Shown one piece after another: positions 15,946-25,893 of a DNA stretch of 64,000 nt. The DNA lies in NCBI RefSeq assembly GCF_900446255.1, contig NZ_UIGI01000001.1, positions 3,126,763 to 3,190,762 on the forward strand. The letters are read 5' to 3'. Position 1 is the first letter of the stretch, and each line of letters opens with the position of its first letter. The notes under the pieces were generated by a model, which worked only from the letters and a program-made list of their open reading frames with translations, did not search any database and had not been told where the DNA came from. Source of the DNA: Buttiauxella agrestis. Its GTDB lineage: Bacteria; Pseudomonadota; Gammaproteobacteria; Enterobacterales; Enterobacteriaceae. The position numbers and the translations under genes were made by a program.

Positions 15946-18812
15946 TGATTCACTTTACGCTGAACGGAGCACCACGCGAAATCGACTGTGTTGCCGGGGA
16001 AAATGTGCAGAAACTGCTGTTCGGGCTGGGAATGCACTCGGTGCGCAACAGTGACGACGGCTTTGGCTTTGCCGGTTCTGATGCCATTTTGTGCAACGGT
16101 GTCATCGTCAACGCCTCATTATTGATTGCCGGGCAACTAGAAGGCTGCGAGATAAAAACCGCCGAATCTCTTGGCCAATGGAACCAGTTAAGCCTGGTGC
16201 AACAGGCGATGGTCGATACGGGCATCGTACAATCGGGTTACAACGACCCTGCCGCCGCATTAATTCTGACCGATTTACTGGCGCGGATTGCGTCCCCCAC
16301 ACGCGAAGATATTGACGATGCACTCACCGGGTTATTCAGCCGTGATGCGGGCTACCAGCAATTTTATCAGGTGGTCGAACTGGCAATAGCCCGCCTGAGC
16401 GATCCCACATTCCAGCCAACCGTCACGCCTTCCTTCCGCCATGACCTCGCGGTGATCGGTAAACGCCATCCTAAAACCGATGCGGCAATGATGGTGCAGG
16501 CGAAACCGTGTTATGTCGAAGACCGGGTTCCTGCGGATGCTTGTGTCGTGAAGATGCTCCGCAGCCCACACCCACACGCGCTGATTACCCATCTGGATGT
16601 CAGCAAAGCGGAAGCGTTGCCGGGCGTAGTTCATGTGATCACGCATAAAAACTGCCCGGATATTTACTACACCCCTGGTGGACAAAGTGCGCCTGAACCT
16701 TCGCCACTCGACCGCCGAATGTTTGGCCTGAAAATGCGCCACGTTGGGGATCGCGTTGCGGCGGTGGTCGCAGAAAGCGCCGAGATTGCCCTGGCTGCAC
16801 TGAAGCTGATTGACGTCGAGTACCAGGTCTTAAAACCGGTGATGTCGATTGACGAAGCGATGGCAGAAGATGCGCCGCGCGTCCACGACGAAAAAGTCGT
16901 CTACGTTAACGGCGCTCCCGCCGACCTTGAAGCGCAGAACCGCCACGCCTCCGGGCGTGACGAACAGTTGATTATTAACTTCCCGATTGGCGCGCGTCCG
17001 GAAAAGAACATCGCCGCCGGTATTCACGGCCGCATTGGCGACGTTGATAAAGGTTTCGCCGCCGCCGACGTGGTCATCGAACGGACGTATGAATCAAAAC
17101 AGGTGCAGCAATGCCCTACCGAAACCCATGTCTGCTACACCCGCTGGGTCGGCGACCGTCTGGTGATCCACGCTTCCACTCAGGTTCCGTGGCACTTGCG
17201 CCGCCAGGTCGCGCGTTTAGTCGGCCTCAAACAGCATAAAGTTCATGTCATCAAAGAGCGCGTCGGCGGCGGCTTTGGCTCCAAGCAGGATATTTTGCTG
17301 GAAGAAGTTTGCGCCTGGGCGACCTGCGTAACCGGACGTCCGGTCTATTTCCACTACACCCGCGAAGAAGAGTTTATCGCTAACACCTCGCGCCACGTCG
17401 CCAAAGTGACGGTAAAAATCGGTGCGACCAAAGCGGGTCGTCTGACGGCGATCAAAATGGATTTCCGCGCCAATACTGGCCCGTATGGCAACCATGCGCT
17501 CACGGTGCCCTGTAATGGCCCGGCGTTATCGCTGCCGCTTTATCCTTGCGATAACGTGGATTTCCAGGTCACCACTTACTACAGCAATATCTGTCCAACA
17601 GGCGCATATCAAGGCTACGGCGCACCAAAAGGCAACTTTGCGTTGACGATGGCAATCGCTGAACTGGCGGAAAAACTGGGTATCGACCAGTTAGATATGG
17701 TGGAAATAAACCGCGTTCGCGAAGGCCAGGAGCTGAAAATCCTCGGCGCAATTGGTGAAGGGAAAATGCCGACCTCGATTCCTACTGCGGCCAGTTGCGC
17801 GCTGGAACCGATATTGCGCAAAGGCCGTCAGCTAATCGACTGGGATGCACCTAAACCCGTGGAAGGCGACTGGCACACCGGGCGCGGCATCGCCATCATC
17901 ATGCAGAAATCGGGTATCCCGGATATTGACCAGGCTAACTGCATGATCAAACTGGAATCGGACGGGACGTTTATCGTGCATTCCGGTGGGGCCGATATTG
18001 GCACTGGCCTTGATACCGTGGTCGGTAAGCTGTCCGCCGAAGTGCTGTGCTGCCCGCTGTCTGATGTCCACGTTATTTCCGGCGACACCGATCATGCGCT
18101 GTTCGACAAAGGCGCTTACGCGTCCTCGGGTACCTGTTTCTCCGGTAACGCGGCGAAGAACGCTGCGGAAAATTTGCGCGACAAAATTCTGTTCCACGGC
18201 GCGCAAATGATCGGTGAACCACTGGAAGATGTGCAACTGGCCGCCCCTGGCATTGTGCGCGGCAAACAAGGGGAAGTGAGCTTTGCCCAAATAGCCCACA
18301 AGGCTGAAACCGGAACCGGATTCGGAACGCTGGTGGCCACCGCCAGTTACATCACCCCGAATTTCGCCTTCCCGTTTGGGGCGAACTTTGCGGAAGTGGC
18401 CGTGAATACGCGCACCGGCGAAATCAAACTCAATAAGTTCTATGCCTTGCTCGATTGTGGCACGCCGATCAACCCGGACCTGGCATTAGGGCAAATCTAT
18501 GGCGCATCAATGCGTGCCATCGGGCATAGCCTGACGGAAGAGATTCAGTACGACGCGCACGGCATCCCACTGACGCGCGACCTCCGTACCTACGGTGCGC
18601 CGATGATTGGCGATATTCCTCGTGATTTCCGCGCGTTTCTCGTTCCCAGCGAGGACCATGTTGGGCCTTACGGCGCCAAGTCTATTTCAGAAATTGGCGT
18701 TAACGGTGCGGCTCCCGCGATTGCGACAGCGATTCATGATGCCTGCAAAGTGTGGCTGCGGGAGTGGCATTTCACCCCTGAGAAAATCCTCCATGCCTTA
18801 GGGAAGCTGTAA
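15942..18812 (+). CDS. xdhD: XdhD, molybdopterin hydroxylase (fused small and large subunits)
   Basis: 956 residues, the same length as E. coli XdhD. Residues 1-150 keep the order of an XDH iron-sulfur subunit but without its cysteines: QSGYNDP (97-103) stands where QCGFCTP is usual, and LFSRDAGY (131-138) where NLCRCTGY is usual. The molybdenum-binding part starts near 160. RVGGGFGSKQD lies near 440, and the catalytic glutamate is probably E917 in KSISEIGVNGAAP. It should hydroxylate or reduce a purine, possibly with a selenium-modified cofactor made by YqeB/YqeC. The ATG overlaps the end of ygfM. It is the last gene before a REP-like repeat. Confidence 0.93.
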   Translation: MMIHFTLNGAPREIDCVAGENVQKLLFGLGMHSVRNSDDGFGFAGSDAILCNGVIVNASLLIAGQLEGCEIKTAESLGQWNQLSLVQQAMVDTGIVQSGYNDPAAALILTDLLARIASPTREDIDDALTGLFSRDAGYQQFYQVVELAIARLSDPTFQPTVTPSFRHDLAVIGKRHPKTDAAMMVQAKPCYVEDRVPADACVVKMLRSPHPHALITHLDVSKAEALPGVVHVITHKNCPDIYYTPGGQSAPEPSPLDRRMFGLKMRHVGDRVAAVVAESAEIALAALKLIDVEYQVLKPVMSIDEAMAEDAPRVHDEKVVYVNGAPADLEAQNRHASGRDEQLIINFPIGARPEKNIAAGIHGRIGDVDKGFAAADVVIERTYESKQVQQCPTETHVCYTRWVGDRLVIHASTQVPWHLRRQVARLVGLKQHKVHVIKERVGGGFGSKQDILLEEVCAWATCVTGRPVYFHYTREEEFIANTSRHVAKVTVKIGATKAGRLTAIKMDFRANTGPYGNHALTVPCNGPALSLPLYPCDNVDFQVTTYYSNICPTGAYQGYGAPKGNFALTMAIAELAEKLGIDQLDMVEINRVREGQELKILGAIGEGKMPTSIPTAASCALEPILRKGRQLIDWDAPKPVEGDWHTGRGIAIIMQKSGIPDIDQANCMIKLESDGTFIVHSGGADIGTGLDTVVGKLSAEVLCCPLSDVHVISGDTDHALFDKGAYASSGTCFSGNAAKNAAENLRDKILFHGAQMIGEPLEDVQLAAPGIVRGKQGEVSFAQIAHKAETGTGFGTLVATASYITPNFAFPFGANFAEVAVNTRTGEIKLNKFYALLDCGTPINPDLALGQIYGASMRAIGHSLTEEIQYDAHGIPLTRDLRTYGAPMIGDIPRDFRAFLVPSEDHVGPYGAKSISEIGVNGAAPAIATAIHDACKVWLREWHFTPEKILHALGKL

Positions 18813-18824
18813 GCCGGTAATTGT

Positions 18825-18850
18825 GTCGGATGGCGTAAGCGCTATCCGAC
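18825..18850. repeat. REP-like inverted repeat xdhD-xanQ
   Basis: GTCGGAT at the left and ATCCGAC at the right flank a partly paired GGCGTAAGCGCT centre. The sequence is like the arms at 7641-7721 and 53790-53815. Confidence 0.65.
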
Positions 18851-18937
18851 CGACGAAAATCGTGGATGACGGGCTTTGGTGGAGTGGATATGCGCAAGCG
18901 TGTATCCGCTATTACCGGTAGATACAGGAGTGTCCAG

Positions 18938-20332
18938 ATGTCTGATCTCAGCAATTCCGATTCTGAACTGATATATGCGCTGGAAGACAAACCACCGTTT
19001 TACCAGTCTTTAGTGGGTGCCATCACCCACCTGTTAGCTATCTTTGTGCCGATGGTCACGCCTGCGCTGATCGTGGGTACTTCGCTGCAACTCTCAACCA
19101 CTACCACCACTTATCTGGTTTCGATGGCGATGATCGCCTCAGGTATTGGCACCTGGTTGCAGGTCAATCGCTACGGCCCGATTGGCTCTGGTTTGTTATC
19201 GATTCAATCCGTGAATTTTTCCTTTGTGACCGTGATGATTGCCCTTGGCGGGGCCATGAAGAAAGACGGTTTTCATGAAGATCAGATCCTTTCTTCAATG
19301 ATGGCGGTCTCTTTTGTCGGTGCTTTCCTGGTTGTCGGGTCGTCATTTATTCTGCCGGCGTTGCGCCGCGTTATCACCCCGACGGTGAGCGGCGTGGTGG
19401 TGTTGATGATTGGCCTGAGTCTGATCAAAGTCGGCATAATTGATTTTGGCGGCGGGTTCTCCGCCAAAAACAGCGGCACCTTTGGTAACTATCAAAACAT
19501 TGGCGTCGGGTTGCTGGTGCTCATGGTGGTGATTGGCTTCAACTGTTGCCGCAGCCCGCTGTTACGAATGGTCGGGATCGCGGTGGGCTTGATTGTCGGG
19601 TATCTCACCGCGCTGTGCCTCGGGATGGTGGATTTCAGCAGTATGCGTAATCTGCCGCTGGTAACTCTGCCAATCCCCTTCAAGTTCGGCTTTACCTTTG
19701 ATATCACTCAATTTCTGGTGGTGGGCACCATTTATCTGCTCAGTGTGCTGGAGGCGGTTGGCTCGATTACCGCCACCGCCATGGTCTCAAATCAGCCGAT
19801 TGAAGGAGAGGAATATCAGTCGCGCCTGAAAGGGGGCGTGCTGGCAGACGGTCTGGTGTCGGTTATTGCCTCGGCGCTCGGTTCCCTGCCGCTGACCACC
19901 TTTTCGCAAAACAACGGTGTGATTCAAATGACCGGTGTGGCGTCGCGTTATATCGGGCGTGTCATTGCCGTGATCCTGATCGTACTGGGTTTTTTCCCGG
20001 TAATCGGGCGCTTTTTTACCACCATTCCCTCACCGGTGCTGGGTGGCGCGATGACGCTGATGTTTTCCATGATCGCCATTGCCGGGATACAGATAATCAT
20101 CTCTAACGGTCTGCGTCGGCGCGAAACTCTGATTGTCGCCACTTCGCTGGGACTGGGACTTGGCGTGTCATACGACCCCGAAGTGTTCCGCATTTTGCCC
20201 GCTTCGTTATATGTGCTGGTGGAAAACCCCATCTGCGCCGGCGGCCTGACCGCCATCATCCTGAATTTGCTTATCCCGTTAAGACAAAAAGAGACCAGCG
20301 CAACCCCGGTGGCGAGTGAAGAACCGGAATGA
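18938..20332 (+). CDS. xanQ: xanthine permease XanQ
   Basis: A 464-residue NCS2-family nucleobase:proton symporter, nearly the length of E. coli XanQ (466 aa). About 14 membrane segments are visible. The signature helix with QSVNFSFVTVMIALG is near residue 91, SVLEAVGSITATAM is near 267, and the TM10 motif PLTTFSQNNGVIQMTG is near 315. It imports xanthine for the molybdenum hydroxylase and guanine-deaminase branch. The ATG at 18938 with CAGGAG upstream reproduces the E. coli N-terminus; the frame is open from 18866 but that extension is unsupported. It leads xanQ-guaD-ghxQ. Confidence 0.95.
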   Translation: MSDLSNSDSELIYALEDKPPFYQSLVGAITHLLAIFVPMVTPALIVGTSLQLSTTTTTYLVSMAMIASGIGTWLQVNRYGPIGSGLLSIQSVNFSFVTVMIALGGAMKKDGFHEDQILSSMMAVSFVGAFLVVGSSFILPALRRVITPTVSGVVVLMIGLSLIKVGIIDFGGGFSAKNSGTFGNYQNIGVGLLVLMVVIGFNCCRSPLLRMVGIAVGLIVGYLTALCLGMVDFSSMRNLPLVTLPIPFKFGFTFDITQFLVVGTIYLLSVLEAVGSITATAMVSNQPIEGEEYQSRLKGGVLADGLVSVIASALGSLPLTTFSQNNGVIQMTGVASRYIGRVIAVILIVLGFFPVIGRFFTTIPSPVLGGAMTLMFSMIAIAGIQIIISNGLRRRETLIVATSLGLGLGVSYDPEVFRILPASLYVLVENPICAGGLTAIILNLLIPLRQKETSATPVASEEPE

Positions 20333-20359
20333 TTGCTGTATCTCACTGAGGAATAAAAC

Positions 20360-21676
20360 ATGACTGGTGTACAAAACCTGAAGGCCGTGCGCGGGAACTT
20401 CCTGGATGTGACACGCACCATTTCTCATCCTGAAGAAATCGAGTCGGCGCTGCGCTTTGTTGAAGATGGTTTGCTGTTAATCAGTGAAGGTAAAGTGGTG
20501 TGGTTTGGCTCATGGGAAGAAGGGAAATCACGGGTGCCGGATGCGATTCGGGTGCGTGATTATCGCGGGAAGCTCATCGTGCCGGGCTTTGTCGACACGC
20601 ATATTCACTATCCACAGAGTGAAATGGTGGGCGCCTACGGCGAGCAGCTTCTCGAGTGGCTAAACAAGCACACCTTCCCTACCGAGCGGCGCTATAAAGA
20701 CCCGGAATATGCCCGCGAAATGGCTTCATTTTTCCTTAAACAGTTGCTGCGCAACGGCACCACAACTGCACTGGTGTTTGGCACCGTGCACCCGGAGTCG
20801 GCCAATGCGTTGTTTGAAGCGGCGAGCAGTATCAATATGCGCATGATTGCCGGCAAGGTGATGATGGACCGCAATGCGCCAGAGTGGCTGCTCGATGATG
20901 CAGAAAGTAGCTACCTGGAAAGTAAGGCGCTGATTGAGCGCTGGCATAAAAACCGCCGCTTGCTGTATGCCATCACGCCACGTTTCGCCCCGACCTCAAC
21001 GCCTGAACAACTTGAGATGGCGCAGCGTTTGCGTCAGGAATATCCCGATACCTGGGTCCATACCCATTTGTGCGAAAACAAAGACGAAATTGCCTGGGTA
21101 AAAGAGCTGTTCCCGGAGCGGAAGAACTATCTCGATGTTTACCATCACTACGGTTTGACCGGCAAAAATAGTGTCTTTGCCCACTGCATTCATCTTGAAG
21201 AAGACGAGTGGGATTGCCTCCATCACACCGATTCCACCATCGCCTTCTGCCCGACATCCAATCTGTATCTCGGTAGCGGCTTATTCAATCTGCAAAAAGC
21301 CTGGAGCAAAAAAATCAAGGTCGGGATTGGCACCGACATTGGCGCGGGCACCACCTTCAATATGCTGCAAACCCTGAATGAAGCCTACAAAGTGATGCAG
21401 CTTCAGGGCTACCGGCTTTCGGCTTATGAAGCCTTTTATCTTGCCACGCTGGGCGGTGCGCACTCTTTAGGACTTGATAGCTATATCGGCAATTTCGACA
21501 TCGGCAAAGAGGCTGACTTTGTGGTTCTTGAGCCAACCGCCACGCCGCTACAACAACTGCGCTATGACAATTCGGTGTCACTGATGGACAAGCTGTTCGT
21601 GATGATAACGCTGGGCGATGACCGCTCGATTTATCGCACTTACGTCGATGGCCAACTGGTGTACGAAAGAACATAG
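20360..21676 (+). CDS. guaD: guanine deaminase GuaD
   Basis: A 438-residue zinc amidohydrolase converting guanine to xanthine and ammonia, strongly similar to E. coli GuaD (439 aa). Motifs include [14 protein letters not shown] near residue 77, [11 protein letters not shown] near 235, FAHCIHLEE near 273, and [12 protein letters not shown] near 322. The product is what XanQ imports and the downstream enzymes consume. It sits 27 bases after xanQ with GAGG ahead of the ATG and 44 bases before ghxQ. Confidence 0.97.
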   Translation: MTGVQNLKAVRGNFLDVTRTISHPEEIESALRFVEDGLLLISEGKVVWFGSWEEGKSRVPDAIRVRDYRGKLIVPGFVDTHIHYPQSEMVGAYGEQLLEWLNKHTFPTERRYKDPEYAREMASFFLKQLLRNGTTTALVFGTVHPESANALFEAASSINMRMIAGKVMMDRNAPEWLLDDAESSYLESKALIERWHKNRRLLYAITPRFAPTSTPEQLEMAQRLRQEYPDTWVHTHLCENKDEIAWVKELFPERKNYLDVYHHYGLTGKNSVFAHCIHLEEDEWDCLHHTDSTIAFCPTSNLYLGSGLFNLQKAWSKKIKVGIGTDIGAGTTFNMLQTLNEAYKVMQLQGYRLSAYEAFYLATLGGAHSLGLDSYIGNFDIGKEADFVVLEPTATPLQQLRYDNSVSLMDKLFVMITLGDDRSIYRTYVDGQLVYERT

Positions 21677-21720
21677 CCAACACCGACACCCGTCACTTCA
21701 TCGTTGATAAGGACAGAATT

Positions 21721-23088
21721 ATGTCGACCGATTCATCGCATGTGCCTGCGTCAGAGCAGGCAAAAGGGGCGCTTGACCGCTATTTCAGTATTTCGAATCG
21801 CGGCAGCAGCGTTCGCCAGGAAGTGCTCGCTGGCATCACCACATTTTTAGCCATGGTGTATTCAGTGATCGTCGTTCCGGGCATGTTAGGGAAAGCCGGG
21901 TTTCCACCGGGTGCCGTCTTTGTCGCCACCTGCTTGATAGCGGGTTTCGGCTCGTTATTGATGGGGTTGTGGGCCAATTTACCGATGGCGATTGGCTGTG
22001 CCATTTCACTTACCGCCTTTACTGCCTTCAGCCTGGTGCTGGGGCAACATATCAGCATTCCCGTGGCTTTAGGCGCGGTGTTCCTGATGGGGGTGCTGTT
22101 TACCGCCATTTCCGTGACCGGGGTGCGAACCTGGATATTGCGTAATTTACCGATGGGGATTGCTCACGGTACGGGGATTGGGATCGGCCTGTTTTTATTG
22201 TTAATTGCCGCCAATGGTGTGGGACTGGTTATCAAAAATCCGATTGAAGGGTTGCCGGTGGCGCTCGGCGGTTTCACCACGTTCCCGGTCATCATGACGC
22301 TATTAGGTTTAGCCGTCATTTTGGGGCTGGAGAAACTGCGCATTCCGGGAGGGATTTTGCTGGTGATTATCGCCATTTCGATTATCGGCCTGATTTTCGA
22401 CCCCAATGTGCAATATCACGGCCTGGTGGCGTTACCCAGTCTGAGCGGAGAAGACGGAAAATCACTGATTTTCAGCCTCGATATTATGGGCGCATTACAG
22501 CCCATGGTATTGCCAAGCGTACTGGCGCTGGTGATGACCGCGGTATTTGACGCCACCGGAACGATACGTGCTGTTGCAGGCCAGGCGAATCTGCTGGATG
22601 AAGACAACCAAATTATCAACGGCGGCAAAGCGTTAACCGCTGACTCGGTGAGTTCGATTTTATCGGGTTTGGTTGGCGCTTCTCCCGCAGCGGTTTATAT
22701 CGAATCCGCGGCGGGAACGGCAGCGGGTGGGAAGACGGGATTAACCGCAGTCGTGGTTGGCGCCCTGTTTTTAGTGGTGCTGTTCCTCTCGCCGCTGGCT
22801 TTCCTGATCCCCGGTTATGCCACCGCCCCGGCACTGATGTATGTCGGGTTATTGATGCTCAGTAACGTGGCGAAACTCGATTTCGATGACTTTGTGGATG
22901 CGATGGCGGGACTGGTGTGCGCGGTGTTTATCGTGCTGACCTGTAATATCGTCACCGGCATTATGCTGGGTTTTGTGACGCTGGTGGTGGGACGTATTTT
23001 TTCGAATGAGTGGCGTCGGTTGAATATCGGGACCGTTTCGATAGCACTGGTACTGGTTATTTTCTACGCGGGAGGCTGGGCGATTTAA
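21721..23088 (+). CDS. ghxQ: guanine/hypoxanthine permease GhxQ
   Basis: A 455-residue AzgA-type nucleobase symporter matching E. coli GhxQ (YgfQ, 455 aa). Twelve or more membrane helices are apparent. The helix-3 segment [17 protein letters not shown] is near residue 82, and [19 protein letters not shown] near 325 carries conserved substrate and gating residues. It feeds guanine to GuaD. The ATG at 21721 has AAGGA upstream. The gene ends 5 bases before a strong bidirectional terminator shared with ygfS. Confidence 0.95.
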   Translation: MSTDSSHVPASEQAKGALDRYFSISNRGSSVRQEVLAGITTFLAMVYSVIVVPGMLGKAGFPPGAVFVATCLIAGFGSLLMGLWANLPMAIGCAISLTAFTAFSLVLGQHISIPVALGAVFLMGVLFTAISVTGVRTWILRNLPMGIAHGTGIGIGLFLLLIAANGVGLVIKNPIEGLPVALGGFTTFPVIMTLLGLAVILGLEKLRIPGGILLVIIAISIIGLIFDPNVQYHGLVALPSLSGEDGKSLIFSLDIMGALQPMVLPSVLALVMTAVFDATGTIRAVAGQANLLDEDNQIINGGKALTADSVSSILSGLVGASPAAVYIESAAGTAAGGKTGLTAVVVGALFLVVLFLSPLAFLIPGYATAPALMYVGLLMLSNVAKLDFDDFVDAMAGLVCAVFIVLTCNIVTGIMLGFVTLVVGRIFSNEWRRLNIGTVSIALVLVIFYAGGWAI

Positions 23089-23092
23089 CGTA

Positions 23093-23125
23093 AGCAAAAC
23101 GGCCCGATAATTGGGCCGTTTTGCT
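23093..23125. terminator. bidirectional rho-independent terminator ghxQ/ygfS
   Basis: Perfect 13-base arms, AGCAAAACGGCCC and GGGCCGTTTTGCT, with a 7-base loop. The A/T-rich arm ends supply a T-run in each direction. It serves ghxQ on the plus strand and overlaps the ygfS stop on the minus strand. Confidence 0.9.
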
Positions 23126-23612
23126 ATTTCAACGATATATATCCGTTCTGCAAGGCTGTACTTCGGCGGCGTAGCGTCGCTTGCTGCTTCACTGAGTCAC
23201 TATCGTTTTTTGCCAGCGCCGCGGTCGGGCAAACCCTCACGCATTCAGGGCCGCTTTCGTGATGCTGGCAAAGATCGCATTTCACGATATGTATCGTTGT
23301 TTCCGGCGTCAGGGCAATATCGATAACGCCAAAGGGACAGGCCATCACGCAGTTTTTACAGCCGATACATAGCGATGCGTCAAGCTGTACACACCTTTCG
23401 CTTTGCACCAGCGCCCGCACCGGGCACGCCGCCACGCATGGGGCATTTTCACACTGATGGCACATCACGGGCTGGGTAGAAGCACTCGCTTTAATGACCT
23501 GTAATCTGGGGCGAAACTGGCCGTCGCTATCGCTGTGCGCCAGGCCGCAGGCGATTTCACATGTGCGACACCCGATGCAGCGCTCTGGGTTAACCTGAAT
23601 AAACTCTGTCAT
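23124..23612 (-). CDS. ygfS: YgfS, polyferredoxin-type electron-transfer subunit
   Basis: A 162-residue protein packed with four cysteine groups typical of [4Fe-4S] HycB/NapG-type subunits: CIGCRTCEIACG near residue 12, CHQCENAPCVAACP near 52, CIGCKNCVMACP near 84, and CDLCQHHESGPECVRVCP near 116. It is the same size as E. coli YgfS. It is likely a small soluble electron carrier partnering YgfT. The ATG at 23612 shares an ATGA overlap with the ygfT stop, so translation is coupled. A GTG directly upstream is in frame, but the AAGGAG spacing favours the ATG. Confidence 0.92.
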   Translation of the reverse strand: MTEFIQVNPERCIGCRTCEIACGLAHSDSDGQFRPRLQVIKASASTQPVMCHQCENAPCVAACPVRALVQSERCVQLDASLCIGCKNCVMACPFGVIDIALTPETTIHIVKCDLCQHHESGPECVRVCPTAALAKNDSDSVKQQATLRRRSTALQNGYISLK

Positions 23613-25570
23613 CACCCTGGCTCCTTACGGTGTGAGCACTCAATGGCGGAGGTGTCGTCCAACATGGTCAGAATATCCCGCGCCGCCTGCCGTCCGGCGA
23701 CCATGGCTGTAACCACTAAATCCGCGCCGTGTACCGCATCACCGCCCGCGAATACTTTTGGGTGCTGCGTTTGAGTGGATAAGCGCCCTGCCTTGCCGGT
23801 TTCAATCAGGCCGTATTTGTCGAATGTGACCTGGTGGGCCTGTAGCCACGGCATCGCGTGCGGCTGGAAACCAAACGCCATCACCAGTACATCGGCAGGC
23901 AGCACAAACCCGGAACCGGCGACGGGCTGCGGACGCCGCCTGCCATCGCTGCCCGGCTCGCCCATTTGCGTACGAATCAGCCCAATTCCTGTCACCTGCG
24001 TGCTGTCGTTTCGCTCAATGAACTGCGGCTGCACGTTGAACAGGAACTCCACACCCTCTTCTCTGGCATTCACCACTTCTTTTTTCGAACCTGGCATGCT
24101 GACTTCATCGCGACGATATGCGCAGGTCACGCTTGACGCTCCGAGGCGTATCGCGGTGCGCAAGCAGTCCATTGCTGTGTCACCGCCGCCGAGCACCACG
24201 ACCTGTTTTCCCGCAAGATCAATCCAGGGCGTGGCGGCGTCATCAGCCAGCCCCATGACTCTTCGCGCACTGGCTGTCAGTAATGGCAGCGCCTGCACCA
24301 CACCGGGCGAATCTTCATGCTCCAGCCCGGCACGCATTAAATCGTAGGTACCCACCCCTAAAAATACGGCCTGATAACTGGACAACAGTTCGCTAAAGGC
24401 AATATCGCGCCCAATTTCGCAGTTGAGATGAAACTCAATCCCCATCGAATTGAAGATTTCGCGCCGGATAGCGAGCAACTGTTTGTCGAGCTTGAAGGGC
24501 GGAATACCGAAGGTCAGCAGCCCACCGATTTCAGGATAGCGGTCATAAACATCGACCTGTATTCCACTACGGGCCAGAATGTCCGCACAACCCAATCCTG
24601 CCGGGCCAGCGCCAATTACCGCCACCCGCTCTTTGCGGGTTTCAATATCGGGCGACACTTTTGGCCACCAGCCTTGTGCCAGCGCGGTGTCGGTGACGTA
24701 ACGTTCGATATTGCCGATTGCCACCGCACCACTGTGCGGTTTTAAGGTACAAGCCCCTTCGCACAAGCGCTCTTGCGGGCAGACACGCCCGCAAATCTCG
24801 GGTAGCGAGCTGCTTTGGTGGCTCAGTTCCGCCGCTTCGATAATTTTGCCTTCCGCCACTAAACTCAGCAGTTCCGGGATGGCGTTATGCAGCGGGCAAG
24901 TCCAGTTGCAGCGCGCTTTTTGCGCGCAGTGGATGCATCGCTGGCTTTCATATATTGCATGCAGAGAAGACAAGCCCTGATAAATCTCGTCGAAGTGTTT
25001 TTTGCGTTGAACCGCCGGGAGTTTTTGCGCGCCGTGGCGGGCGGGTTTGTCCAGTAAACCTGGGCGACGAATCGGGGCCGATGCGCCACTGGCCGTCAGC
25101 TTTTGTCGCCGCAGACGTAGGCCGTTGAGTTCACGGTCATCCATCAGTTTGAGTGCATCCGCAGGGCAATGCGCCACGCAGGCGGGTTGCCCACTGTCAG
25201 TGCTTTCGCACAGGTCACACTTTTGCGCCAGCCAAATGGCATTCTGACCGGTATCCACCATTTCTATCGTCCCGAACGGGCAAGCCAGCACGCAGTTTTT
25301 ACAACCAATGCAGCGCGCTTCATTCAGGTGTACCTGCTCATTTTGATAAGTCAGAGCACCCACCGGGCAACTGGTGACACAGGGCGCATGGTTACAGTGA
25401 CGACAAGTCACCGTGACGTGGTTTTGCTGATGGGAAATAACCTCAATGCGCGGATGGAACGTGGCAATAGATTCTGGCCAGCGCTGCTGGTTGTGCGCGA
25501 CGGCGCAAGCAATTTCACAGACGTGACAGCCGATGCATTCCTGCGCATCAACAGCGATAAATTTGTTCAT
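23612..25570 (-). CDS. ygfT: YgfT, iron-sulfur flavoprotein oxidoreductase (AegA-like)
   Basis: 652 residues combining an N-terminal four-cluster ferredoxin region with a GltD-like NAD(P)H/FAD half. Cysteine groups occur at 12-22, about 56-70, 87-97 and 118-133. A second Cys set, CIHCAQKARCNWTC, is near 218. The FAD loop VIGAGPAGLGCADIL is near 316 and the NAD(P) loop VLGGGDTAMDCLRTA near 452. It is a paralogue type of AegA; in E. coli, AegA and YgfT are implicated in anaerobic uric-acid degradation. It probably moves electrons between pyridine nucleotide or formate-derived carriers and the purine enzymes. The ATG at 25570 follows AAGGGA. It is divergent from uacT and upstream of ygfS. Confidence 0.93.
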   Translation of the reverse strand: MNKFIAVDAQECIGCHVCEIACAVAHNQQRWPESIATFHPRIEVISHQQNHVTVTCRHCNHAPCVTSCPVGALTYQNEQVHLNEARCIGCKNCVLACPFGTIEMVDTGQNAIWLAQKCDLCESTDSGQPACVAHCPADALKLMDDRELNGLRLRRQKLTASGASAPIRRPGLLDKPARHGAQKLPAVQRKKHFDEIYQGLSSLHAIYESQRCIHCAQKARCNWTCPLHNAIPELLSLVAEGKIIEAAELSHQSSSLPEICGRVCPQERLCEGACTLKPHSGAVAIGNIERYVTDTALAQGWWPKVSPDIETRKERVAVIGAGPAGLGCADILARSGIQVDVYDRYPEIGGLLTFGIPPFKLDKQLLAIRREIFNSMGIEFHLNCEIGRDIAFSELLSSYQAVFLGVGTYDLMRAGLEHEDSPGVVQALPLLTASARRVMGLADDAATPWIDLAGKQVVVLGGGDTAMDCLRTAIRLGASSVTCAYRRDEVSMPGSKKEVVNAREEGVEFLFNVQPQFIERNDSTQVTGIGLIRTQMGEPGSDGRRRPQPVAGSGFVLPADVLVMAFGFQPHAMPWLQAHQVTFDKYGLIETGKAGRLSTQTQHPKVFAGGDAVHGADLVVTAMVAGRQAARDILTMLDDTSAIECSHRKEPG

Positions 25571-25659
25571 TAACATCCCTTTTTTGAAAGCCACAACTCA
25601 CTTGCAGCAATGCAAAAACAGGGACAACTTGCGCACAGTCAGCAGACTAAATCTAAATT

Positions 25660-25675
25660 TGTGAACGACTGCACA
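25660..25675. promoter_or_regulatory. CRP-like site, ygfT side
   Basis: TGTGA-ACGACT-GCACA matches nine of the ten core CRP positions. Its centre is about 97 bases upstream of the ygfT start codon on the minus strand, so it may serve ygfT-ygfS. Confidence 0.5.
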
Positions 25676-25744
25676 GAATGTTGCTCCATGTTGAAATCAG
25701 CAAAGTTCCGCGCTGCGCACCACCACTCAAAAGTGCAAGTGAAC

Positions 25745-25759
25745 TTATCAAACTGAGAA
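25745..25759. promoter_or_regulatory. TTATCA-N3-TGAGAA dyad, candidate activator site
   Basis: TTATCAAACTGAGAA differs from a perfect dyad by one base and lies about 127 bases upstream of the uacT -24 element. A looser inverted copy, CCTCATACTGATA, is at 25766-25778. It is the third member of the set at 1146 and 10412. Confidence 0.45.
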
Positions 25760-25828
25760 GATAAACCTCATACTGATAAAACTCGTCAGGAGAAAAATTT
25801 CGCACTTCACCTTCAATACAATCCATTA

Positions 25829-25844
25829 CGTGATGTTTTTCACA
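25829..25844. promoter_or_regulatory. CRP-like site, uacT side
   Basis: CGTGA-TGTTTT-TCACA matches nine of ten core CRP positions. It is centred about 66 bases upstream of the predicted sigma54 start of uacT. Confidence 0.5.
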
Positions 25845-25877
25845 CTTCTTCAATCGATTTAGCACTTTACCCGGAAC

Positions 25878-25893
25878 TGGCATCAGTTACGCA
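25878..25893 (+). promoter_or_regulatory. sigma54 promoter of uacT
   Basis: TGGCATCAGTTACGCA has GG at 25879 and GC at 25891, 12 bases apart. The predicted start near 25903 gives a leader of about 58 bases before the ATG at 25961. Confidence 0.7.

Noticed and set aside
18885-18900. GG-N10-GC pair upstream of xanQ as a fourth sigma54 promoter
   Set aside because: TGGATATGCGCAAGCG lacks the C after TGG and the TT before GC, and the candidate dyad is not nearby; too weak to call.
25653-25883. 76-codon minus-strand frame in the ygfT-uacT gap
   Set aside because: It covers regulatory palindromes and part of the sigma54 promoter; there is no ribosome site and no similarity I recognise.
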